DNA from: Ochromonadaceae sp. CCMP2298 | Taxonomy: Eukaryota; Sar; Synurophyceae; Ochromonadales; Ochromonadaceae | DNA: 17,616 nt | Reading direction: 5' to 3' | Assembly: GCA_026770595.1 (NCBI GenBank) | Contig: MU634006.1 | Location: 1-17,616, forward strand | Part shown: positions 13,101 to 17,616 of the stretch, in pieces | Position numbering within the stretch: the first letter of the stretch is position 1 | How the letters are laid out: each line of letters begins with the position of its first letter | Notes under the pieces: generated by a model | Told to the model about the DNA's origin: nothing | Databases searched by the model: none | The model's input: the letters and a program-made list of their open reading frames with translations, nothing else | Made by a program: the position numbers and the translations under genes

Positions 13101-14759
13101 CCAGCACCTCCGATAGAGTCACCAGCAGTCTTTCGTGCTGCTCCCTAAACTCCAAAATAAGCCTCAAACGCGCCTGCAGGGCATCGAACTCGAAGCGGAA
13201 AGTCGCGTTTTTCTCGTTGCGACGCTTTGCCACGTCCTTTAGCACTGTGCGCTGGGAGGTGAGGTTGGCCTTCCAGTCGCTAAAAAGAGAGTCGCTTTGT
13301 GCGCGGATTAGGCGTAGTTCGGACAGCCCGCACTGCATAACGGAGCGCTCTCGGAGGATGCCCACGACCCTGGCTAGCACCACATGTCCCAGCACTTCCA
13401 GCAGGCGCACTGCGCGGGAGAGGTCGTACGACGAGTGCTTGAGTTTGGAGAAGTGCAGCAGGCAGTTGACAGTGGCTTTGCCCAGGGGGGGCAGTGTGGA
13501 CGCTGACAGCAGCTCTTCGATCGGGAAGTCTCGCAGGAAAGACAGCGAGACGCCAGCCATCTTCATCGACCGATCTAAAGTAGCCTCCGCCTCCGCAATT
13601 AGCTGCTCCGACACCCTGTTGGTCCGCTTGAGCACCAGTTTCGTGAGCAGTATGGGCGCAGAGTCCAGCTGCTCCTTGGTCTCGCCCAGCTTCCTGTCCA
13701 AATCCCTCCAGAAGTTTATCTCCTTCTCCACACTCCCCGCGAAGGGGCTCTCCAGCAAGCGCGTCTGGCGGGAGATTTCCTGTGGCCACAGTTTTGCTGC
13801 CTTGTTCACCTGTCTTGCAAACTCCTCGCGCTGCTCCTCGCTGTCCCCCATGCTCAGGGAGACGTCGCGGAAGAGCTGGTCTACCAAGGAGGGGTTGTAC
13901 TTCTCCAGGTAATTGCGCAGATCCACCGAGTTCGTCTGCTGTGCGGCGACAATCACGGCGGGCGGCGCGGGCAGCGTGATGCTCGGGATGGTGGTGCCGC
14001 GCTGGCACTGCTCTAGGGCCAGGTCTAGCTCTCTGACGCGCTTCTGCAGCAGCTCCTCCTCCCCCTCGCCCCTCGCGCAGCGCACCAGCGGCGCGTAATA
14101 GTGGCGCGTGAGCTGATGCAGGCGGGCGAAGAAGGCTTGCTTGGCGTCCTCTGCGTTCGTCTCCGCGTCCCCCTCTGCGGCGATGTCGACAGCCACCGCT
14201 ACCACCTGCACCTGGGGGGGTAGCGGGCGCGTCACATCTAGCGGCGCCTCGCGTACCTTGATCAGCACCACGCAGGCAGAGGACGCGGAGGGCATTTTAA
14301 TATCTAGGCTGATCTTGACTGTGTCGTGGGAGGGTGTGAGGGGTTGAGGTGGGGATTGAGTGGGGGACGTCGCGGACAGGGATATGTGCGGCAAATGCAC
14401 AAGATGTATGTGTAGGTGACGGCTGGGCAGTAACCAGAGTCGCTATTAGATAGATCTTTTGAGGCGATAACTCAACATATCTAATTGCGACTCTGGCATA
14501 GACACCACCAGTATAGAGCAGGGGGGCACTGACCTGCGTCGTCGCATCGCTCCACCAGTAGCGCGGAGTGCTCCGAAGACGACACGAATTTCGAGAGGCA
14601 GTCGATGGCCTCGACAGTGCTCAGCATACTGTCAAGAGAGTGCTCAGGGCCGTCAAAGAGCATTGCAGGACAGATTGCGCCGAGGTAGGCTCTCAGCTTG
14701 CCGAGCATCTCAGCGCCCTCGGAGCTCATTCCTGCCGAAAGCAGGTTCCCCTCGGACAT
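36..14759 (-). CDS. DYNC1H1: Cytoplasmic dynein 1 heavy chain (complete, six exons)
   Basis: This is the force-generating subunit of the minus-end-directed microtubule motor, used for retrograde cargo transport, organelle positioning and spindle function. The spliced model joins 14759-14534, 14318-12580, 12477-9979, 9820-9596, 9387-1315 and 1133-36 (stop TAG at 36-38), giving 13,860 nt or about 4,619 residues. Domain order is N-terminal dimerisation and tail, linker, AAA1-AAA4 with P-loops, antiparallel stalk with microtubule-binding domain, AAA5, AAA6 and a C-terminal cap. The dynein 1 rather than dynein 2 or axonemal assignment rests on recognisable family stretches, for example the RYAPLGWTKRYEF segment before the cap, and on the tail. 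All introns are GT-AG and every upstream exon ends in CAG. Phases are 1, 0, 0, 0, 0. The start at 14759 has A at -3 and is the first ATG before the conserved N-terminal helices. ATGs at 14729 and 14708 are possible alternatives. Low-complexity Gly, Ala and Ser insertions occur in loops. I see no frameshift. Confidence 0.96.
1134..1314 (-). other. Dynein heavy chain intron 5 (181 bp)
   Basis: A phase 0 intron joining PDGLGRQ to AFETWLHDLP, the point where the C-terminal cap begins to align with the family. The donor is the first GT of a (GT)11 microsatellite. The acceptor is CCCAG after a C-rich tract. It is open in frame, so an unspliced reading gives an artefactual Cys-Val run. Confidence 0.93.
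1293..1314. repeat. (AC)11 microsatellite, (GT)11 on the gene strand, at the 5' splice site
   Basis: Eleven perfect dinucleotide units start exactly at the exon 5/intron 5 boundary of the dynein heavy chain on the transcribed strand. Every unit is a potential GT donor. Confidence 0.97.
1315..9387 (-). CDS. DYNC1H1: Dynein heavy chain exon 5: linker end, AAA1-AAA6, stalk
   Basis: A single 8,073-bp exon encoding residues 1564-4254. AAA1, the main ATPase site, has Walker A GPAGTGKT at 1864-1871 and Walker B CFDEFNR with D1916/E1917. AAA2 has GPSGSGKT at 2170-2177. AAA3 has GPPGSGKT at 2515-2522 and VFCDEVN with D2588/E2589. AAA4 has GESGVGKT at 2858-2865 and FIFDE with D2916/E2917. The stalk coiled coil runs from about 3119 to 3225 and returns from about 3323 to 3410. 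Between the strands is a compact microtubule-binding domain containing LTNPPAAVR and an RASKACGP helix. AAA5 and AAA6 follow without a Walker A, as is usual. Low-complexity insertions sit at about 1729-1745, 2055-2080, 3761-3778 and 3818-3832, outside the catalytic motifs. Confidence 0.97.
4110..4395 (-). other. Microtubule-binding domain of the dynein stalk
   Basis: Approximate residues 3228-3322 of the heavy chain, between the two halves of the antiparallel coiled coil. It opens with EVRSLTNPPAAVR, where the proline pair marks the coiled-coil to globular junction known in the family. It contains GETSTAW, DFIATVVNF and RASKACGPLFMWA, then returns to coil at LRKIKPLREEVEAL. The size fits cytoplasmic dynein, with no extra insertion. 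Confidence 0.9.
9388..9595 (-). other. Dynein heavy chain intron 4 (208 bp)
   Basis: Donor GTGTGT, acceptor CCCCAG, phase 0. On the plus strand it has GGGGATAAAA and GGGATTAAA blocks, a G-rich run near 9471-9485 and an alternating TATATATATA stretch near 9505-9515. No gene is seen in it. Confidence 0.9.
9596..9820 (-). CDS. DYNC1H1: Dynein heavy chain exon 4: linker segment
   Basis: A 225-bp exon encoding 75 residues (1489-1563), with phase 0 introns on both sides, so it could be skipped without a frameshift. It carries the conserved linker motif VWVEVQRKWLYLRGIF and the following ADIKAQLP helix. The linker docks across the AAA ring and is needed for force production, so skipping would be expected to damage the motor. 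Confidence 0.93.
9821..9978 (-). other. Dynein heavy chain intron 3 (158 bp)
   Basis: Donor GTAAAT, acceptor CCCACAG, phase 0. On the plus strand it is a purine-rich series of GGGATAAA and GAGATAAAA-like blocks, so the transcript is C/T-rich throughout. Splicing joins HEFQ to EDTASWESRL, matching the family. Confidence 0.92.
9979..12477 (-). CDS. DYNC1H1: Dynein heavy chain exon 3: tail and start of linker
   Basis: It encodes residues 656-1488: the C-terminal part of the tail helical bundles and the N-terminal part of the linker (DHC_N2) that swings during the power stroke. Conserved cues include KVNFDDAQVTVFKEVKYLEW near the start, and GPVVINHRQVQGKINLKYD, in the linker-proximal region, further on. 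An acidic and glycine-rich insertion (DDEEEEEGNGG, then PGGGGG) at about residues 900-925 looks like a disordered loop. The exon ends HEFQ|, at CAG|GTAAAT, phase 0. Confidence 0.94.
12478..12579 (-). other. Dynein heavy chain intron 2 (102 bp)
   Basis: A phase 0 intron with donor GTATAA and acceptor CCCCAG. Removing it joins KQ to VCDELRNYL. Almost its whole length is a decayed tandem repeat (12488-12570). Confidence 0.92.
12488..12570. repeat. About three degenerate tandem copies within dynein intron 2
   Basis: Two 29-bp copies, 12511-12539 and 12542-12570, start GGGGTTAA, share the core TACACATTTACA and are offset by 31 bp. A weaker third copy starts at 12488. The repeat makes up most of the intron. 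Confidence 0.8.
12580..14318 (-). CDS. DYNC1H1: Dynein heavy chain exon 2: N-terminal tail
   Basis: It encodes residues 76-655, the first large part of the tail (the DHC_N1 region). In the family this part carries heavy-chain dimer contacts and the binding surfaces for intermediate and light-intermediate chains. The beginning (VKISLDIK) and the end (GRIIWARQIENQL, then GWEEHQEGKQLKQ) are closely conserved with dynein 1. The segment is mainly predicted alpha-helix. It ends at CAG|GTATAA, phase 0. The internal ATG at residue 85 is too late to be the start, because homology continues upstream of it. Confidence 0.93.
14319..14533 (-). other. Dynein heavy chain intron 1 (215 bp)
   Basis: A phase 1 GT-AG intron. 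The 3' half is a strong C/T-rich tract ending CACAG. It is open in the frame of exon 2 for about 80 bp, so an ATG at 14400 can be mistaken for the gene start. The intron contains the long imperfect hairpin at 14434-14496. Confidence 0.82.
14434..14496. repeat. Imperfect hairpin inside dynein intron 1
   Basis: The arms at 14434-14452 and 14478-14496 are inverted copies matching at 18 of 19 positions. Within the 25-nt loop, TTGAG (14459-14463) and CTCAA (14471-14475) can add a second 5-bp stem. The arm sequence does not occur elsewhere in the window that I can see. It could be a small foldback element, a structured intronic RNA, or a chance remnant. Confidence 0.85.
14534..14759 (-). CDS. DYNC1H1: Dynein heavy chain exon 1: N-terminal dimerisation region
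   Basis: It encodes residues 1-75 plus the first base of codon 76. The segment from about residue 18, with LRAYLGAICPAMLFDG followed by LSKFVSSSEHSALLVER, aligns with the start of animal dynein 1 heavy chains, where this region forms the N-terminal dimerisation domain. The donor is GCAG|GTCAGT, phase 1. Joining it to the acceptor at 14319-14320 makes a GTC (Val) codon and runs straight into KISLDIK, which matches the next conserved strand of the family. The acidic linker found at this point in animals is nearly absent. The 5' end of the mRNA is not defined. Confidence 0.85.
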
Positions 14760-14942
14760 GCTTGAATACGCACCGCAAGCCGCTCGCAGATGGGGTTCAA
14801 GGCTCCGATAAGGTCGTTGCGGGCTGGGCTTGTGCAAGATCGAGCCACGGTAAGAATGCCTAGCTTCCAGAGGCTCTTTCCACAGCGCTGAAGGGAAGAG
14901 AGGATTGAACGATTCCAGGGATTGGGAGGCTTTTGAAAAAAC

Positions 14943-14956
14943 CCAAGAATTCTTGG
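14943..14956. repeat. 14-bp perfect palindrome
   Basis: CCAAGAATTCTTGG reads the same on both strands. It lies in the AT-rich core of the divergent intergenic region, 19 bp before the hairpin at 14975-15000. It could be a dimeric transcription-factor site, but no known factor can be assigned. Confidence 0.9.
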
Positions 14957-14974
14957 TTCGGACCCCCCGAAAAA

Positions 14975-15000
14975 ACACCCTTTTTGGACAAAGAGGGTGT
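14975..15000. repeat. 11-bp stem, 4-nt loop hairpin followed by a T-rich run
   Basis: 14975-14985 pairs with 14990-15000 (ten Watson-Crick pairs and one T-G) around the loop GGAC. TATATTTTTT follows. It resembles a bacterial terminator in shape, but its place between two divergent eukaryotic promoters makes that reading unlikely. Confidence 0.8.
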
Positions 15001-15217
15001 ATATTTTTTGGTGTTTCATCATATTTACGTGTTTTGTTAGGAAAATATGGCTTTCTCGGCCATTCTTCCCGACTGCCACCTCTTTTCAAATTCGAAGGCT
15101 CTCTCAAAAGCGGAGGATGACCTGTGACTTCGTTCTCCATCCAGCGATCTGAGAGGAGGTCGAGCAACCACGGGGCACAGAATCGAAGGCCGTCTGCACC
15201 ACGCAGAGCCTTTCGGA

Positions 15218-15225
15218 CTTCGCGC
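15218..15225 (+). promoter_or_regulatory. E2F-like motif upstream of RFC5 (weak)
   Basis: CTTCGCGC matches 7 of 8 positions of the E2F consensus TTTSSCGC, 61 bp before the RFC5 ATG. E2F control of replication genes is established in animals and plants. The motif is short and the region GC-rich, so chance is a real alternative. Confidence 0.25.
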
Positions 15226-15285
15226 GCAGGTAGCGAGGAAGCTTACTGGCGAATTTTGTGTCTCATTTGGTCGGCAGAGTTGGCA

Positions 15286-17003
15286 ATGGGCGATGAGTCG
15301 AAAATGGATGTGGTAGACGCGGACGAGCAGGCGGAGTCTAAGTATGTGAAAAACACACTGCCTTGGGTGGAGAAGTACAGGCCCAAATCTCTGGGCGAGC
15401 TAATAGCGCACGAGGAGATTATTCAGATACTGAACAAACTGATAGATAGCAACAAACTCCCGCACCTTCTCTTCTATGGACCGCCCGGAACAGGTAGTGC
15501 AGAGCTCAAGATGCTGTGTCTTCGTATCTTTGTATTTAACATACCGTTCTCTTCTTGTTACAGGGAAAACGTCGACGGCTATGGCATGTGCTAAGAAGAT
15601 GTATGGGGAGCACTACTCCTCGATGACCTTGGAGCTGAACGCATCCGATGATAGAGGTATCGACGTGGTACGTAATCAGATCAAAGAGTTCGCAGGGACA
15701 AAGAAGCTCTTCAGGTAGGACACATTTTAACCTCCCGAGGGTTCCATTTGCATTTACATTTATATTCGCATTTATATTTGCATCTTACTGACGCTCTCCA
15801 ATCTGTGGCTTTACTCTGTCCTTACTCGTCTCAGTTCGGGCGTCAAGCTGATCATACTAGACGAGGCCGATGCCATGACCTCCGATGCACAAGCAGCCCT
15901 GCGACGAGGTGCGTTGCCCTATTACCTCCGAGTTTCGCCTTAATCGCCCCCCCCTCCCGCCTCTACTAACCTCCACCACAAATCTCCACGCACCTCCTTG
16001 ATCACACACAACCACAAACACCACACCGCAGTGATCGAGAAGTACACTAGCAATACGCGGTTCTGCATGATATGCAACTACGTCAACAAGATCATTCCCG
16101 CGCTCCAGTCCAGATGCACCAAGTGAGCATTCTATTTTACTGTGTACCCCCACATTATCAGCGCCCATCTTAAAGTGCCGTTCTATACATCTCTGTGCTA
16201 CTTCTTACATCTTTTCATACCTCTTATCTTACCTTTCTGCCTCCGTACCTGTACACACGTGCTTAGATTTCGCTTCGCACCCTTACGAGCGGAGCAAATC
16301 ACCTCCCGCCTGCAGATCGTGATCGACGCTGAGAATGTCGACTGCACCGAGGACGGAAAGAACGCAGTGCTCTCGCTGGCCCAGGGAGATCTGCGGCGCG
16401 TTTTGAATCTGCTGCAGTCTGCTAGTATGGCGTACGACCAGGTGACCGAGCAGGCCGTATACCTCACTGCGGGCGCAGCCATGCCTGCCGTGATCGAGGT
16501 CATCTACACATCCTTGATGAACGAGAGCTTCGAAATGGCTTACCGCTCACTGCTCAAGGTGGGTTTTTAGGATTTAATTTCTAATGTCTGCACTCCGTTG
16601 ACAACCAACTCCCCAACCACCACCCCGCAACGTACCTATGATTGACCGCCTCCCCCCCTCCCCCCACCTGCTCTGCCGTCTGCTATCTGCTATCTGCTAT
16701 CTGCTATCTTTTATCTTTTATCTTCTATCTTCTATCTGCCACCTGCTATCTGCCCTCTCCTCCGCCCAGAATATTGTCGACTTCGGCTACGCCCTGTGCG
16801 ACATCGTCACCGAGCTCTCGCAGCTCGTAGCCGCTACCGAGCTACCCGACGCAGTCATGGCGCACCTTATGGACAAGATGTCAAACGTGGAGTTCCGGCT
16901 GGCCAACGGCGTCTCCGAGAAGCTCCAAATTGGCGCCGTTGTGGGCGCTTTCACCATCGCACGCGCCATGCTCACAGGCCCCAAATCTGGGGAGAAGATG
17001 TGA
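15286..17003 (+). CDS. RFC5: Replication factor C subunit 5 (clamp loader small subunit; Rfc3 in yeast)
   Basis: An AAA+ subunit of the RFC complex that opens and loads PCNA at primer-template junctions in the nucleus. It may also serve in the related checkpoint and cohesion loaders. Exons are 15286-15493, 15564-15714, 15835-15908, 16032-16122, 16267-16558 and 16770-17003 (TGA at 17001-17003). This gives 1,050 nt or 349 residues, against about 340 in animals. The N-terminal RFC box [11 protein letters not shown] is at 26-36, Walker A GPPGTGKT at 65-72, Walker B ILDEAD at 127-132, and the SRC motif that supplies the arginine finger at 171-173. KFRFAPL and a helical collar domain follow to the C terminus. 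[16 protein letters not shown] and [15 protein letters not shown] favour RFC5 over RFC2 or RFC4. The ATG is the first in frame after a stop at 15118-15120, with context GCAATGG. Phases of the five introns are 1, 2, 1, 2, 0, and all junctions restore conserved residues. Confidence 0.96.
15494..15563 (+). other. RFC5 intron 1 (70 bp)
   Basis: Donor ACAG|GTAGTG, acceptor TTACAG, phase 1. It interrupts the P-loop, splitting the glycine codon just before the catalytic lysine (GPPGTG|KT). It is the shortest intron in the window. Confidence 0.95.
15715..15834 (+). other. RFC5 intron 2 (120 bp) with a hexamer-like repeat
   Basis: Donor GTAGGA, acceptor CTCAG, phase 2; joins KKLF to [13 protein letters not shown]. 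Positions about 15745-15785 are a run of related hexamers of the CATTTA, CATTTG and TATTCG type. Confidence 0.93.
15909..16031 (+). other. RFC5 intron 3 (123 bp)
   Basis: Donor GTGCGT, acceptor CCGCAG, phase 1. It splits the valine codon in ALRR|VIEKYT. The interior is C-rich with CACAA repeats and almost no G near the acceptor. Confidence 0.95.
16123..16266 (+). other. RFC5 intron 4 (144 bp)
   Basis: Donor GTGAGC, acceptor GCTTAG, phase 2. It lies within SRCT|KFRF, immediately after the SRC motif. The interior is C/T-rich. Confidence 0.94.
16559..16769 (+). other. RFC5 intron 5 (211 bp)
   Basis: Donor AAG|GTGGGT, acceptor CGCCCAG, phase 0. It joins AYRSLLK to [12 protein letters not shown]. 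The region before the acceptor is a 7-bp tandem repeat (16674-16757) that also supplies the pyrimidine tract. Confidence 0.94.
16674..16757 (+). repeat. Twelve tandem 7-bp units in RFC5 intron 5
   Basis: Consecutive 7-mers run TGCCGTC, four TGCTATC, two TTTTATC, two TTCTATC, TGCCACC, TGCTATC, TGCCCTC. The period is exact over 84 bp, with point changes only. The array ends 12 bp before the 3' splice site. Confidence 0.95.
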
Positions 17004-17378
17004 ATGCCGTGTCCAGCGTGCATATAGCGTTCTGTAGCGGGTAGCGAGTAGTGTGTAGACGTTGGGGACTTAGGGGACTTACGGACCTAGGGACCTTGGG
17101 GGAATAGTGGACTGAGGACCTTAGGCGCCCCGACCCAGCGCTGCAGCTAACGTCTGTTCCGCCCTCTTTCAATATTTAAACAAAACATAGTCTCGAGGTA
17201 AAATACAACCCGCCACAAGACACCTCCCCACAGTCCCCTGCCCAGTCCCCGGTCAGTGGATTCCATTCATGCTCAACGTGAGGCTTTCATTCCCCCTTGG
17301 GTACACTTACTGTACTCCAACATATACATTAGGTTCCGGGTCGGACAGCAGGGATATAATACACTTCACAGGGAAGCA
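17004..17378. other. RFC5 3' flank, no gene seen
   Basis: This stretch should contain the RFC5 3' UTR and poly(A) site. There is no canonical AATAAA; AATATTTAAA at 17171-17180 is the nearest A/T-rich candidate. 17060-17125 is a degenerate run of GGGGACTTA and GGACCTTAGG-like blocks. I found no coding potential of recognisable family. Confidence 0.5.
17060..17125. repeat. Degenerate GGACCTTAGG-type repeats
   Basis: GGGGACTTA, GGGGACTTA, CGGACCTAG, GGACCTTGG and GGACCTTAGG follow one another with irregular spacing just after RFC5. They are probably simple-sequence expansion. Confidence 0.6.
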
Positions 17379-17521
17379 AAAAGGTGGGTCAGTGTGGTTT
17401 CTCTGCAAACGGCGCACAAATGTGAGACAAAAATACGTTTGCAACGAAAATACGTATCACATTTGTGCGCCGTTTGCAGAGAAACCACACCCCCGGCCCA
17501 CTTTTTTTTGGCCCACCTTTT
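17379..17521. repeat. Foldback element with perfect 34-bp inverted arms
   Basis: 17392-17425 and 17457-17490 are exact inverted copies around a 31-nt loop. The loop holds two direct copies of AAAATACGT (17430-17438 and 17447-17455) and a small CGTT/AACG stem. An outer 10-bp pair, AAAAGGTGGG (17379-17388) and CCCACCTTTT (17512-17521), brackets it. On the right, GGCCCAC plus T run occurs twice (17495 and 17510). It looks like a miniature non-autonomous foldback element. No ORF of meaning and no clear target-site duplication are visible. Confidence 0.9.
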
Positions 17522-17532
17522 GGGTTGTACAC

Positions 17533-17602
17533 CATTCCGCAAATCCCAATCCGCAAATCCCATTCCGCAAATCCCATTCCGCAAATCCCATTCCGCAAAT
17601 CC
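17533..17602. repeat. Five tandem 14-bp units
   Basis: The unit CATTCCGCAAATCC repeats five times without a gap. Unit 2 has one substitution (CAATCCGC). It begins 11 bp after the foldback element and stops 14 bp before the window edge with CTTGGGAACAGGAA, so a continuation of the array past the edge is not indicated. Confidence 0.95.
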
Positions 17603-17616
17603 CTTGGGAACAGGAA

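Larger units (their letters stand above)
14760..15285. promoter_or_regulatory. Divergent intergenic region with the promoters of both genes
   Basis: 526 bp separate the inferred start codons of the dynein heavy chain (minus) and RFC5 (plus). No protein of recognisable family is encoded. The middle, about 14931-15090, is much more AT-rich than the flanks and contains a palindrome and a hairpin. An inverted CCAAT (ATTGG) is at 14921-14925. I see no clear TATA box in a position I would trust. Both 5' UTRs must lie here, so the true promoter space is smaller. Confidence 0.6.

Noticed and set aside
94-14008. Many plus-strand open frames of 60-380 codons opposite the dynein gene (for example 12767-13912 and 10415-11194)
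   Set aside because: They are antisense to conserved coding sequence, rich in Ser/Arg/Ala/Pro as expected for complements of GC-rich exons, and match no family I recognise.
14319-14400. Start of the dynein heavy chain at the ATG at 14400
   Set aside because: The 27 residues it would add are Ser/Pro/Thr-rich translation of a pyrimidine tract, and a better N-terminus with a matching splice phase lies in 14534-14759.
36-14759. Dynein 2 (intraflagellar transport) or axonemal dynein heavy chain
   Set aside because: The N-terminal dimerisation segment, tail, RYAPLGW motif and cap all follow dynein 1, and the microtubule-binding domain lacks axonemal insertions.
14790-14815. tRNA-like T-arm (GGTTCAAGG flanked by short complementary bases)
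   Set aside because: No matching acceptor stem, D-arm or anticodon arm could be found on either strand.
14975-15010. Intrinsic (rho-independent) terminator: hairpin plus T run
   Set aside because: The window is clearly eukaryotic and the site is between two divergent promoters, not at a gene end.
15286-17003. RFC2 or RFC4 identity for the clamp-loader subunit
   Set aside because: The wording around Walker B and SRC ([16 protein letters not shown] and [15 protein letters not shown]) and the C-terminal collar fit RFC5 best. The paralogues share only the general AAA+ motifs.
17366-17598. Minus-strand open frames of about 70 codons over the foldback and 14-bp array
   Set aside because: They are translations of an inverted repeat and a tandem repeat with no homology.
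17533-17602. CRISPR array or telomeric repeat
   Set aside because: There are no spacers, the 14-bp unit is contiguous, and it is not a TTAGGG-type telomere unit.

Overview
This is eukaryotic nuclear DNA. It carries two divergently transcribed, intron-containing housekeeping genes with GC-rich exons and more AT-rich or pyrimidine-rich introns. All ten inferred introns are GT-AG and 70 to 215 bp long. Compact introns, GC-rich exons and a cytoplasmic dynein 1 motor suggest a unicellular eukaryote such as a protist or alga. The lineage cannot be fixed from sequence alone. Nothing in the window is prokaryotic, viral or plasmid-like.

Minus strand, 36-14759: a complete cytoplasmic dynein 1 heavy chain gene in six exons. 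The spliced model is 13,860 nt and encodes about 4,619 residues, close to the roughly 4,650 of animal homologues. The tail, linker, six-AAA ring, stalk with microtubule-binding domain and C-terminal cap are all present, and P-loops are visible in AAA1-AAA4. The short first exon (14534-14759) encodes the N-terminal dimerisation region. A simple ORF view would miss it, because the next exon is open back to an ATG-like start at 14400 that actually lies in intron 1. One exon is 8,073 bp and carries nearly the whole motor.

Intergenic, 14760-15285: 526 bp between the two start codons, which must hold both promoters. It has an AT-rich core with a 14-bp palindrome and an 11-bp hairpin.

Plus strand, 15286-17003: a complete RFC5-type small subunit of the replication factor C clamp loader, in six exons encoding 349 residues.

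Downstream, 17004-17616: no gene found. The stretch has GGACCTTAGG-like degenerate repeats, a foldback element with perfect 34-bp arms, and a 14-bp unit repeated five times at the window edge.

The genes act in unrelated processes: retrograde microtubule transport and mitosis, and loading of PCNA during DNA replication. Their adjacency looks like ordinary head-to-head packing. I saw no undescribed multi-gene system. The best leads are the hairpin and foldback elements, a (GT)11 microsatellite sitting on a dynein 5' splice site, and introns built from short tandem repeats.
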